A DNA stretch of 32,963 bases from JAFGBM01 sp964610155 (GCA_964610155.1 CAZSUY010000014.1:1-32963), one strand, 5' to 3'. Shown: positions 24,470 to 31,991, counted from the stretch's first letter. Numbers and translations: made by a program. The notes: generated by a model from the sequence alone, not told the origin.

Positions 24470-25831
24470 CTACACCAGGCCCTGGTCTAGCATGGCATCG
24501 GCAACCTTGAGGAAGCCCGCGATGTTCGCGCCGTTGACGTAGTTGCCGGGGGTCCCGTACTCCTCGGCCGCGCTGCGACAGGCTTCGTGGATGCTCTTCA
24601 TGATGCCGAAGAGACGCTCATCCACCTCCTCGCTGGTCCACGAGAGGCGCTGGCTGTTCTGGGACATCTCTAGCCCAGAGACGGCCACCCCGCCCGCATT
24701 GGCGGCCTTGGCCGGGCCGTACAGGATGCCCTTGTCGACGAAGGCCTTCATCGCCTCAGGGGTGGACGGCATGTTGGCGCCCTCGCTGATGACGTAGACG
24801 CCGTTTCGCAGCAGGTTCGCTGCATCCTTCGCGTTTATCTCGTTCTGTGTTGCGCTCGGGAAGGCACACTCGGCCTTGATATCCCACATGGGGTTGTGGT
24901 CGGCCTTCGGGTCGGCGGGGGTGAATACCGCCCCCGTGAACTTGTCCGCGTACTCGGAGATACGCCCACGACGGACGTTCTTGATATCCATGACGAAAGC
25001 AAGCTTCTCGGCATCGATGCCCTTCTCGTCATAGATGAAGCCGGACGAGTCTGACAACGTGACGCACTTCCCGCCGAGTTGGTTGACCTTCTCGACCGTG
25101 TACTGGGCGACGTTCCCCGAGCCGGAGACGAGGCAAACCTTGCCCTCGATGGGCTCGTTACGGGTGGCGAGCATCTCCGCCGCAAAATAGACGGCACCGT
25201 AGCCGGTCGCCTCGGGTCGGATCAACGATCCGCCCCAGTTGAGGCCCTTGCCCGTGAGAATGCCGGTGAATTCGTTCCGGATCCTCTTGTACTGGCCGAA
25301 GAGGAATCCGATCTCGCGGCCGCCGACGCCGATGTCGCCAGCTGGAATGTCGGTATTGGGGCCGATGTGGCGGCAGAGTTCGGTCATGAAGCTCTGGCAG
25401 AACTTCATCACCTCGTTGTCGCTCTTGCCCTTGGGGTCGAAGTCGGAACCACCCTTGCCCCCGCCCATGGGCAGGGTCGTCAGGCTGTTCTTCAGGACCT
25501 GCTCGAAGGCCAGGAACTTGAGGATCCCAAGGTTGACCGTCGGGTGCAGCCGCAAGCCACCCTTGTAGGGGCCGATGGCGCTGTTCATTTCGATGCGGAA
25601 CCCGCGGTTGATCTGGATCTCACCTTTGTCGTCCAGCCAGGGAACCCGGAACATGATGACCCGTTCGGGCTCGATCATTCGTTCCAGGACCTTTGCCTTA
25701 CGGTATTCAGGGTGCTTTTCCATGACCAGGCTCAGAGAATGAGCCACCTCCTCGACGGCCTGGTGGAACTCCGGCTCGCCCGGGCTCCTTCCTTTGACGA
25801 TGGCCATCAGCTCGTCGACATGACTACTCAA
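24470..25831 (-). CDS. gdhA: NADP-type glutamate dehydrogenase
   Basis: Reductive amination of 2-oxoglutarate to glutamate (EC 1.4.1.4). Its product feeds the arginine pathway encoded next door. The protein is 453 residues, the length of the hexameric NADP-dependent class. Motifs include EFHQAVEEV, the substrate/catalytic region LPMGGGKGGSDFDPKGKS with the reactive Lys, GPNTDIPAGDIGVGGREIG, and the nucleotide fold VCLVSGSGNVAQYTVEK. The start is TTG at 25831: GAGGAG sits 6 nt upstream and the resulting N-terminus (LSSHVDELMAIV) matches the family. Further upstream in-frame sequence is Arg/Pro-rich and unlike the family. The leader is about 100 nt long. Confidence 0.95.
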   Translation of the reverse strand: MSSHVDELMAIVKGRSPGEPEFHQAVEEVAHSLSLVMEKHPEYRKAKVLERMIEPERVIMFRVPWLDDKGEIQINRGFRIEMNSAIGPYKGGLRLHPTVNLGILKFLAFEQVLKNSLTTLPMGGGKGGSDFDPKGKSDNEVMKFCQSFMTELCRHIGPNTDIPAGDIGVGGREIGFLFGQYKRIRNEFTGILTGKGLNWGGSLIRPEATGYGAVYFAAEMLATRNEPIEGKVCLVSGSGNVAQYTVEKVNQLGGKCVTLSDSSGFIYDEKGIDAEKLAFVMDIKNVRRGRISEYADKFTGAVFTPADPKADHNPMWDIKAECAFPSATQNEINAKDAANLLRNGVYVISEGANMPSTPEAMKAFVDKGILYGPAKAANAGGVAVSGLEMSQNSQRLSWTSEEVDERLFGIMKSIHEACRSAAEEYGTPGNYVNGANIAGFLKVADAMLDQGLV

Positions 25832-25917
25832 GATTGTCTCCTCAAATGCGCTTTCTGGCTCCGGCACAGAGTGGCGTCGATCTCTCCTAAGGGGTGCCGC
25901 CCAATTCGGGGCCGTAC

Positions 25918-25934
25918 GGCAAGGGGATCTTGCC
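25918..25934 (-). other. small hairpin near the start of the gdhA leader
   Basis: GGCAAG-ATCCC-CTTGCC (minus strand) is a perfect 6-bp stem with a 5-nt loop, about 7-17 nt downstream of the expected transcription start. It could stabilise the 5' end or be a regulatory element. The rest of the leader shows no riboswitch I recognise. Confidence 0.3.
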
Positions 25935-25940
25935 AGGGAC

Positions 25941-25968
25941 ACTCTAGCGGGAATCGATCAATCAGCAA
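25941..25968 (-). promoter_or_regulatory. likely gdhA promoter
   Basis: TTGCTG (25963-25968), a 16-nt spacer and TAGAGT (25941-25946) on the minus strand. The predicted transcript has a leader of about 100 nt before the TTG start codon. Confidence 0.45.
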
Positions 25969-26111
25969 TAAAACGATCCCCCGATGAGACCCCACCGCCA
26001 TCGCTTTCGGCATGCCGTCTGCCGAGGCCTCTGCCGCATCGGGCCATCCAATCGAGGGCGAGTATTGCGCCCTCTAGGGTCAAGGACGACGCACCGAGTG
26101 CCCGCGCAGAC

Positions 26112-26117
26112 TAATCT
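26112..26117 (+). promoter_or_regulatory. -10 element of the SDR gene (leaderless)
   Basis: TAATCT ends 6 nt before the ATG at 26124, and there is no Shine-Dalgarno sequence. No good -35 hexamer is present at 16-18 nt, so the evidence is the -10 and its spacing. Confidence 0.45.
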
Positions 26118-26123
26118 GAGCCC

Positions 26124-27182
26124 ATGAAGCTCCTGCTCATCGGGGGCACCGGCCTCATCTCGTCGGCGTGTGCAACGCTCGCGGTCGAAGGTGGGCACGA
26201 CCTCACCGTCGTGACGCGCGGTCGCACCCTGACGTTCCCTGCCCCGCGGGGAGCCAAGCACATCGTCGTCGATGCGAAGAAGCCGAAGGCCCTCCGGGCC
26301 TCCCTCGAGAGAAACGCCCTCGGGGATCGATACGATGCGGTCGTCCAGTTCGTCGCCTACGAACCTGGCCAAGTCGCCGAGGACGTCATTACGTTCGCCC
26401 ACCGTGCTGATCAGTATGTCCTTGTCTCATCCGCCGCGACCTATCGACCCGTCGACCGATTCGTTGTCCTCACCGAGGCGGCGGAGCAACAGAACGACCT
26501 CTGGGAGTACGCGTACAACAAGATCGAATGCGAACGTGAACTCCGAATGTATGCGGAGGCGGCCTCCCTTCCCTATACGATCGTTCGCCCGGCCCATACC
26601 TACGGGCCATCAAGGATCCCCGGCTACGTCGGCAATTCCAACCGACCCTGGACCCTTATCGACCGGATGCGTCGAGGCGCGGACATCATCGTTCCCGGGG
26701 ACGGGACCTCCGCCTGGACCCTGACACATTCGACCGATGTCGCCGTCGGCATCATGGGGTTGTTGGGTAACGAGAAGGCGCTCGGGAAGGCCGTGAACAT
26801 CACATCGAACGAGGCCCTCACCTGGGAGAGTATTCACCGCGCCATCGCCGGGGCGGCCGGTGTCGATCCATCGCGGTACGCCTCCCAGGTGGTGCACGTT
26901 CCGTCCGACGCCCTGATTGCCTCCTACCCCTCGGCCAAGGGCGGGGTGCTGGGCGACAAGATGCATAACAAGGTGGTCGGCACCCGGCTGCTTCGAACCC
27001 TCATCCCGGGCTATCAGGCCAAGACCCGCTTCACGGATGGCATCCGGCAGTCAATCGCCTGGTTCGAGGCGGATCCGACGCGCCAGACAATCGACACCCG
27101 CGTGAACGCCCACCTCGATCGGGTAGCGGCCATCTATCGACGGTCGCTGGATGAGTCGTCCCATTTGCCAACTCTCCGATAA
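26124..27182 (+). CDS. NAD-dependent epimerase/dehydratase-like (atypical SDR) protein
   Basis: A 352-residue Rossmann-fold protein. The nucleotide-binding loop is LLIGGTGLISSA at residues 4-15. SSAATY (near 100) and EYAYNKIECE (about 130) correspond to the Ser...Tyr-x3-Lys active-site region of extended SDR proteins, with Y-N-K in place of a standard YxxxK. RPAHTYGPSR follows, as in nucleotide-sugar epimerases. The C-terminal half (TLTHSTDVAVGIMGLL, GKAVNITSNEALTW) resembles the atypical SDR a-type and mRNA-binding CSP41-like subgroup. The substrate cannot be told from sequence. It is monocistronic by appearance, and a promoter -10 lies 6 nt upstream. Confidence 0.85.
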   Translation: MKLLLIGGTGLISSACATLAVEGGHDLTVVTRGRTLTFPAPRGAKHIVVDAKKPKALRASLERNALGDRYDAVVQFVAYEPGQVAEDVITFAHRADQYVLVSSAATYRPVDRFVVLTEAAEQQNDLWEYAYNKIECERELRMYAEAASLPYTIVRPAHTYGPSRIPGYVGNSNRPWTLIDRMRRGADIIVPGDGTSAWTLTHSTDVAVGIMGLLGNEKALGKAVNITSNEALTWESIHRAIAGAAGVDPSRYASQVVHVPSDALIASYPSAKGGVLGDKMHNKVVGTRLLRTLIPGYQAKTRFTDGIRQSIAWFEADPTRQTIDTRVNAHLDRVAAIYRRSLDESSHLPTLR

Positions 27183-27193
27183 CACGTCAGGAT
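27165..27193 (+). promoter_or_regulatory. promoter of lipoprotein gene, leaderless geometry
   Basis: TTGCCA (27165-27170, five of six matches to consensus), an exact 17-nt spacer and CAGGAT (27188-27193) lie 6 nt before the ATG at 27200. The -35 overlaps the end of the preceding SDR gene. Confidence 0.5.
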
Positions 27194-27199
27194 CGGAGT

Positions 27200-27820
27200 A
27201 TGGAAAAAACGAAAAGAAACATGAGAAATACCTTGTTTGCCATAGCCGCCCTGGGCGCGCTTGCCCTCACTGCCTGCTCGTCGGATGATGGATCCGACGC
27301 CACCCCTGGGAATGAAAGTCCAACCCCCCAGGCAACCACGCCCGATGCCAATCCCGGTGGGGCCGGTTCCAGTTTCTGCGACTTCATCAACAGCAGCGAG
27401 GCCATGAGCCACGATCTCGATACAACGAGCGACGACCTCACCGCGATCTTGGACGACCAGGAGAACTGGGATTCCCCCGAGGCCGTAGCCGCCCTCCATA
27501 CTTATGGACAGGCGATGATCGAAGACTCCAACAAGATGGTGGCGTTCTATCGCCAGGCCGCCCGTGAGGCGAACGACCCCGCGGTGTCTCAAGCGTTCGC
27601 GACGCTCTCAAACTTCACCGAACTCATGTACAAAGGGATGGGCCAGGCGGCGATCGAAGCCGACTCCGTCATGGACTACCAGATGAGTTGGATGATGAAT
27701 CTCGACCAAAGCGAGTTGCAGAACCTGTCGAACGACCTCAGCGAGGCCGGTCCGCTGATCTCTAACTACATCTTCGAAACCTGCGGGTACTCAGTATTCG
27801 AGGACATTTCAGACTTCTAG
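27200..27820 (+). CDS. lipoprotein, same family as the one at 23574
   Basis: A 206-residue protein. After MEKTKRNMRN come a hydrophobic stretch and the lipobox LTAC (lipidated C26). A Ser/Thr/Pro/Asp-rich linker to about residue 58 is followed by a helical domain that starts SSFCDFIN and ends FETCGYSVFED. The first and last parts of this domain (S-F-C-D/E-x-I at the start, N/R-DP-x-V-x in the middle, Y-x-x-x-x-CG at the end) match the lipoprotein at 23574-24407. This one lacks the pilin-like C-terminal part. The second ATG at 27221 is possible but less well placed relative to the promoter. Function unknown; a surface-exposed small-molecule or protein-binding role is only a guess. Confidence 0.82.
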   Translation: MEKTKRNMRNTLFAIAALGALALTACSSDDGSDATPGNESPTPQATTPDANPGGAGSSFCDFINSSEAMSHDLDTTSDDLTAILDDQENWDSPEAVAALHTYGQAMIEDSNKMVAFYRQAAREANDPAVSQAFATLSNFTELMYKGMGQAAIEADSVMDYQMSWMMNLDQSELQNLSNDLSEAGPLISNYIFETCGYSVFEDISDF

Positions 27821-27835
27821 ACACCGCTTAATCGA

Positions 27836-27867
27836 CGATGCCGCGCCCGCCGATGGGCGCGGCATCG
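27836..27867. terminator. strong hairpin between convergent lipoprotein and corA genes
   Basis: A perfect 13-bp stem (27836-27848 with 27855-27867), arms CGATGCCGCGCCC and GGGCGCGGCATCG, has a 6-nt loop. It is placed 16 nt after the lipoprotein stop and 35 nt before the corA stop. It lacks a T run, but the symmetric position between converging genes suggests a bidirectional terminator. Confidence 0.6.
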
Positions 27868-27901
27868 CACCGAAGGGGTACGAGGCGGTGGCCGTCTCGC
27901 T

Positions 27902-28903
27902 CTACAACCACTTCATGCGCTTGAAGGCCGAATACAGGCTCAGACTGAGGGCTGCCATGAGGCCCAGGGCAAAGGGGTAACCGTAGATCCAACCCAATTC
28001 CGGCATGTGGCGGAAGTTCATGCCATAGGTGGTCCCCACGAGCGACGGGGCGAAGAGAATGGCGGCCCATGCCGAGATCCTCTTGATCTCCTCGTTCTGC
28101 GTGAAGCTCGCCTCAGTTTGCTGCTGAGCGACGATCGTGGTGTGAACCCGGAGTGCGCTGTCGAGCAGGGTCCTGAATTCGTCCACGCGCTCATTGATCC
28201 GCAACGTGTGGTCATAGACGTCGCGGAGCAGGCGCCCCAACTCAACGTCGACCCCATCCGAGGCCGCGATCTTGCCGAGATCCTTAAGGACCACGGACAG
28301 CGGCTTGACGGCCCGCTGAAAGGTGATGACCTCGCGGTGAAGCTCGTAGATTCTCCGGGAGAGCTCGCTCGGATCGCTCTCGCCAAACAGCTGATCCTCG
28401 ATCTCGTCGATGTCGTTCTCGAGCCCGATGACGACGGGGTGATAGCCATCGACGACCTCATCCAGGATCCCGTAGAGCACCGCGAGCGGCCCCATCGCCA
28501 GCAACTCGGGCCGACCCTCAAGGCGACGCCGCACGCTCCCTGGGTCCGATGCCGGGGTGTGCCGTACCGTCACCACGTAGTCCTGGCCCACGAAGACATG
28601 GATGTCGCCGAACTCAACCGTCTCGTCCGCATCGACGTAGCGGGCCGACCGCACCACCACGGAGAGGGCCCCGTCGAATTTCTCAAGCTTGGAGCGCTGA
28701 TGCCCCTTGAGCGCGTCCTCAACGGCGAGATCGTGAAGCCCCAATTCGGCGGAGACGACGCCGAGCTCGCGCGCGGTGGGCTTGACCAGTGATATCCATC
28801 CCATGCCGTCGTGCTCGCGCATGACATCGAACGTCAGGTTGAGGCGCTTGGGTTCGGCGACGCGAGATCCCCTGACGTAGACGGCGTTTTCGATGACGAC
28901 CAT
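27902..28903 (-). CDS. corA: CorA family magnesium/divalent cation transporter
   Basis: Pentameric inner-membrane channel for Mg2+ (and possibly Co2+/Ni2+). The protein is 333 residues. A large cytoplasmic N-terminal domain is followed by two C-terminal membrane helices (about 275-297 and 304-326). The family's GMN selectivity motif lies at 294-296 (YGMNFRHMPE), and a basic tail KRMKWL ends the protein. The ATG at 28903 is chosen for GGGAGG 5 nt upstream; an alternative start six codons further out (28921) has no such site. It starts 21 nt after the hipA stop on the same strand and is probably cotranscribed with hipBA. Confidence 0.93.
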   Translation of the reverse strand: MVVIENAVYVRGSRVAEPKRLNLTFDVMREHDGMGWISLVKPTARELGVVSAELGLHDLAVEDALKGHQRSKLEKFDGALSVVVRSARYVDADETVEFGDIHVFVGQDYVVTVRHTPASDPGSVRRRLEGRPELLAMGPLAVLYGILDEVVDGYHPVVIGLENDIDEIEDQLFGESDPSELSRRIYELHREVITFQRAVKPLSVVLKDLGKIAASDGVDVELGRLLRDVYDHTLRINERVDEFRTLLDSALRVHTTIVAQQQTEASFTQNEEIKRISAWAAILFAPSLVGTTYGMNFRHMPELGWIYGYPFALGLMAALSLSLYSAFKRMKWL

Positions 28904-28924
28904 GGGGACCTCCCTAGACAACGA

Positions 28925-30235
28925 TCAGGCCGGAAGGTTCTTCCGGACACCCCCACCATGGTAGGGCGCGATGAGGGCGGCGATGCGCTCCCGGCGCTCG
29001 GGGTCGACGCCAGACTCGTCGGCGAACTCCGCCCAGCGCGCCACCGCGTCGGCCACTCCATCGAGTGGGTCGCCGATGCCGGGGACCCCCCACCGGTCCC
29101 CGAGGCGCCGAAGGTCGGCGGGCGTGGGGCCTGCGAATACCCCATCGACCCCCATCTGGTGCCGTGCGACCCACATCGAATCGGGGCGGTACGAAAACGT
29201 GAGGTCGAAGGCGGGGGCGAGACTCCACACCCCGGCACGGTCCATGAGGAATGCGACGTTCTTGGTGTGGTCGTCTCGGTTGTAGGCGAGCACGTTGAAC
29301 ACCGCTCGCCGGAATCCCTGCGCGAGGGCATCGGCACCCAGACCGAGCTCCGTTATGGTCGCGAGGTACTGTCCGTAGTCATGGGTGCCGACAAGCCTGA
29401 AGTCCAGCCCCCTCATCGCGCACAGCGACTGGAGGTGGACCCGCTCCCCCGCCGCCCCGTCTTTGGACACTCGATCGAAACGCTTGGTCAGGAAGTGCGC
29501 ACGCCCGCCCTCCTCGAGGATCCGAACCTCGGGAACATCGATCCCCGCGGCCTCGGCCATGAGGTGGTACGCATACTCGACGCGCGTGTAGCCGTCGGTC
29601 GTGTGGGCGTCGTTGCCCGTTCCGTCGAACTTCAAAAGGTAGTCGGTCCAACCGGGTTCGGGCGGCAGCGATCCGGAGCGGATGTGGCCCGCGCCGTCGA
29701 TGGCGATGACGGCCTTGGCCCGGGCCCCACCCGCGGAGGTGCCGACCCCGAAGAGGCTGCGAAGGGCCGAGGCGGGATCCTGGGCTAGGTCACCCACAAG
29801 GGCGCGTCGAGCCTCGGTGACGAGTTGCTCGAGGTCGAGCGCACTGGGGTTGACCGCGTGGGGCGCGGGTGGGTGGAACTCCAGCGCGCCGAGCGCGCGA
29901 CCACCGGCGTAGACCAGCCGGTCGAGCGCGGTGAACGTGCCCTTGGCGATGCCTTCTCGGGTGAGGTAGGCGTCGACGATGGCGTTGCCGAAGTCGTCGG
30001 GCAGGCTGTCGGCGAGGAAGGGAGGAAGCCCGAGGAAGGTGTCTAGGGAGCGCGACTCTCCGAGCACGGTGCGAGCCGAGGTGGGCGCCAGCAACGGCGA
30101 CAGTTCGCGGCCCGACGCCGCCCATTGGGGCTCGTATTCGAAGACGCCGAGCCCCGTGCGGGGATCGATGGCGACGGCGCCGACTGTCTCGCCCCAGGCG
30201 TCGACCCGGACGACGCTCGCTGGTACGTACGTCAC
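28925..30235 (-). CDS. hipA: HipA-type serine/threonine kinase toxin
   Basis: Toxin of a type II toxin-antitoxin pair. HipA kinases phosphorylate cellular targets, classically glutamyl-tRNA synthetase, and cause growth arrest. At 436 residues it is close to E. coli HipA. It has an N-terminal HipA_N domain, the Gly/Ser loop FGVGTSAGGARAKAVI (equivalent to the autophosphorylated Ser loop), and DYLLKFDG (ATP-site Lys). The catalytic YNRDDHTKNVAFL contains the Asp of the phosphotransfer motif, and the metal-binding APAFDLTFSY is also present. All key residues look intact, so the kinase should be active. The GTG start at 30235 overlaps the hipB stop (GTGA). The target in this organism cannot be inferred from sequence alone. 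Confidence 0.93.
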   Translation of the reverse strand: MTYVPASVVRVDAWGETVGAVAIDPRTGLGVFEYEPQWAASGRELSPLLAPTSARTVLGESRSLDTFLGLPPFLADSLPDDFGNAIVDAYLTREGIAKGTFTALDRLVYAGGRALGALEFHPPAPHAVNPSALDLEQLVTEARRALVGDLAQDPASALRSLFGVGTSAGGARAKAVIAIDGAGHIRSGSLPPEPGWTDYLLKFDGTGNDAHTTDGYTRVEYAYHLMAEAAGIDVPEVRILEEGGRAHFLTKRFDRVSKDGAAGERVHLQSLCAMRGLDFRLVGTHDYGQYLATITELGLGADALAQGFRRAVFNVLAYNRDDHTKNVAFLMDRAGVWSLAPAFDLTFSYRPDSMWVARHQMGVDGVFAGPTPADLRRLGDRWGVPGIGDPLDGVADAVARWAEFADESGVDPERRERIAALIAPYHGGGVRKNLPA

Positions 30236-30555
30236 GGGAGGTTCCCTTCGATGGGTGGGCGGCGACGCGGGGCCCGCCGACGCGGGGTGGCGCGGTCGCG
30301 GTCACGGAGCATCGCGAGCGGCGATACCTCGGTGAGGGGGGCAAGGTCCTCGAGCCAGGCCTCGCGTCCGAGCGCGCGCACAACTTTAATAAGGGTCGCT
30401 AGGCGCGATCCGGCGCCGTTCTCGAGCCCCGAGAGGCTCTGGGTGGAGACATTGGCCGCGGTTGCGAGCGACGCCTGGTCGATGCCCCTCCGGAGGCGCT
30501 CCTCGCGCACCTGGGCGCCGATCTGGGCCTCCCACTCGTCCGTCGTCCGGGCCAT
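30232..30555 (-). CDS. hipB: HipB-type XRE antitoxin / autorepressor
   Basis: A 107-residue DNA-binding antitoxin. A helix-turn-helix of the XRE/Cro type covers about residues 15-72 (REERLRRGIDQASLA, then NVSTQSLSGLENG, then LATLIKVVRALG). A C-terminal tail is rich in Arg and Pro (TPRRRAPRRRPP). The ATG at 30555 has AGGAGG 7 nt upstream. Directly ahead are a strong promoter and a perfect inverted repeat overlapping its -10, as expected for autoregulation. It overlaps hipA by 4 nt. HipB in other bacteria neutralises HipA and represses the operon. Confidence 0.92.
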   Translation of the reverse strand: MARTTDEWEAQIGAQVREERLRRGIDQASLATAANVSTQSLSGLENGAGSRLATLIKVVRALGREAWLEDLAPLTEVSPLAMLRDRDRATPRRRAPRRRPPIEGNLP

Positions 30556-30568
30556 CGGGCACCTCCTT

Positions 30569-30588
30569 ACATCTAGTTATCTAGATGT
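30569..30588. promoter_or_regulatory. inverted-repeat operator of hipBA
   Basis: ACATCTAG-N4-CTAGATGT is a perfect 8+8 bp inverted repeat. It overlaps the -10 of the hipB promoter by 4 bases and ends 13 nt before the start codon. A second half-site CTAGAT lies at 30621-30626, beside an AT-rich TATAC-x-GTATA element (30630-30640). HipB is the obvious candidate to bind here, with the outer site for cooperative binding. Confidence 0.75.
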
Positions 30589-30613
30589 TATCGCGGGTTT
30601 GGGTGCTAATCAA
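30585..30613 (-). promoter_or_regulatory. hipBA(-corA) promoter
   Basis: TTGATT (30608-30613), exactly 17 nt, then TAACAT (30585-30590), read on the minus strand. The -10 is the same hexamer as in the rRNA promoter of this window. It lies 14 nt after the stop codon of the upstream phosphatase gene, and its -10 overlaps the operator palindrome. Confidence 0.75.
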
Positions 30614-30627
30614 GCGTTTTCTAGATA

Positions 30628-31251
30628 TTATACGGTATACGATTTGGCCGGAGGAGGCGTAGAGAACACGGCATGAGCCACGAGGGTCCAACCCCCGTCA
30701 TCGTTCAGCTTGAGTTCCGTCCACGCCCCGTTGGGGAGCCCGGCGATGGCGCGACCCCCAAGCGGTAGGCCGAGCGCCACCGAAATACCCATGCGCAGCG
30801 CGCTGCCGTGGCCGACGAGAACCACGTCGCCACCGATGGCCCGTTCCAGGAGGCACTCGCCCATGCGCGCCGCAAGCGACTCGTGGCCCTCGTAGCCCTC
30901 GATGCGCGGCTCCAGGCCCCTGTCCCAACGCGCGCTCTCCTCGGGGAAGCGTTCGGCAATCGTCGTCTGCACCATCCCCTCCCACTCCCCGTAGCAGCGC
31001 TCCAATAGGCGATCATCGAGCTCGACATCGACACCGACCATCCGGGCGAGAACCTCGGCGGTCTCCCGGGCGCGTGCCAACGGTGAGGAGACGATGCGCA
31101 CCTCCGGGTCGAGGCGAGGGGCAAGCGCGGCCGCGGCACGCTCGGCCTGCTCCCATCCGCATTTGTTGAGTGGGATGTCGGCCGCGCCCTGCAGGGTGCC
31201 GTTGGCGTTCCATTCGGTCTCGCCATGGCGAAGGAGGAATACACGGGTCAC
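30628..31251 (-). CDS. histidine phosphatase family protein (phosphoglycerate mutase-like)
   Basis: A 207-residue protein of the branched histidine phosphatase clan. The phospho-accepting His is in FLLRHGETEWN (residues 5-15), the second Arg in SSPLARARETAE, the Glu-containing LLERCYGEWEG follows, and the C-terminal His is in VVLVGHGSALR. The substrate is not determined; relatives include cofactor-dependent phosphoglycerate mutases, alpha-ribazole phosphatases and broad-specificity phosphatases. The GTG start at 31251 is preceded at 6 nt by TAGCCT (31258-31263), consistent with a leaderless message, and no Shine-Dalgarno is visible. The AT-rich last codons overlap the upstream end of the hipBA control region. 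Confidence 0.9.
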   Translation of the reverse strand: MTRVFLLRHGETEWNANGTLQGAADIPLNKCGWEQAERAAAALAPRLDPEVRIVSSPLARARETAEVLARMVGVDVELDDRLLERCYGEWEGMVQTTIAERFPEESARWDRGLEPRIEGYEGHESLAARMGECLLERAIGGDVVLVGHGSALRMGISVALGLPLGGRAIAGLPNGAWTELKLNDDGGWTLVAHAVFSTPPPAKSYTV

Positions 31252-31257
31252 CGGAGA

Positions 31258-31263
31258 AGGCTA
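31258..31263 (-). promoter_or_regulatory. -10 element of the phosphatase gene (leaderless)
   Basis: TAGCCT on the minus strand ends 6 nt before the GTG codon. I cannot find a convincing -35 box at 16-18 nt, so this rests on the -10 and its spacing. Confidence 0.35.
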
Positions 31264-31359
31264 CCGGAGGGTGGCGGGGGAGCCTGACTCAGCGGCAACG
31301 ACCGGTTCATGAGGCTCGCTCAATCCCTCACTCTGTATGCAGATTCATGCGCTGCTCGA

Positions 31360-31365
31360 TAATCT
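31360..31365 (+). promoter_or_regulatory. possible -10 element of the 163-residue hypothetical gene
   Basis: TAATCT lies 33 nt before the ATG at 31399, within the only AT-rich stretch of the divergent intergenic region. The -35 is not recognisable. Unlike several neighbours, this gene has a normal leader with a ribosome binding site. Confidence 0.35.
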
Positions 31366-31398
31366 AACCTCAGACTCGCGCGGACGGAGGGCTCTACC

Positions 31399-31890
31399 AT
31401 GGCGTTTGGGCGCAAGAAGGATTCAGCCGACTTCGCCGGGACCGCGTCGCTCCGCATGAACGCGCTCACCGCTCCGTTGCCGCCGCTACCGGCCGACGCA
31501 CTGGGCAAGGGCTCTGTTGCCCTGCTGGACATGAGCGCCGGGAACGGGATGGCCTCGGTCATTTCATATGCAGACGGCACCACCTCGCTCTACCTGAGCT
31601 CGGGAGGCGGCGTGATCGGGATGGGAGCCAACCCCGAGGCCAGGGACGAGTCCCGCGCCTTCCTCGCGCTAGCTGAGGCCTCCCTCGACGTCTTGCCACC
31701 CGCGGTCGACATTGGCGAGATCCCTCCCGGTGAGGTGCGTGTGCTCGTGAGGATCGGCGACCAGGTCCATGGGGCATCCGCGCCCAAGGACCTCGTTCGG
31801 GTAGCCGGTCACCCCCTCAACAAACTCTGGGTCCAGGGGCAGCGGGTGCTCACGCTCATCCGCCTCATCAGCGAGAAAGACAAACAGTAG
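31399..31890 (+). CDS. conserved-looking hypothetical protein
   Basis: A 163-residue soluble protein. It begins MAFGRKKDSADFAG and continues with an Ala/Leu/Pro-rich stretch, then a mixed beta/alpha region (ASVISYADGTTSLYLSSGGGVIGMG, residues about 51-75). Next come EARDESRAFLALAEASLDVLP and the VRVLVRIGDQVHGASAPKDLVRVAG segment, which looks like a beta-meander. There is no signal peptide or membrane helix. The ATG is preceded by GGAGG at 8 nt. The codon pattern (GC-rich third positions) matches neighbouring genes. I do not recognise the family. Confidence 0.75.
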   Translation: MAFGRKKDSADFAGTASLRMNALTAPLPPLPADALGKGSVALLDMSAGNGMASVISYADGTTSLYLSSGGGVIGMGANPEARDESRAFLALAEASLDVLPPAVDIGEIPPGEVRVLVRIGDQVHGASAPKDLVRVAGHPLNKLWVQGQRVLTLIRLISEKDKQ

Positions 31891-31991
31891 AACCCGCTAG
31901 CCTGCTATGGAGCGGGCTCCAGCGATTCCGGCGTCCCAGCAGGGCATGCGACCACCCTTGGGGGGCTTGAGTATGAAGAACGGCCACGTGG
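31891..31991. other. intergenic region between convergent genes
   Basis: A short gap with one modest inverted repeat (CCCGCT...AGCGGG, about 31893-31916, 12-nt loop) that might end transcription of the upstream gene. There is no T run. Confidence 0.35.
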
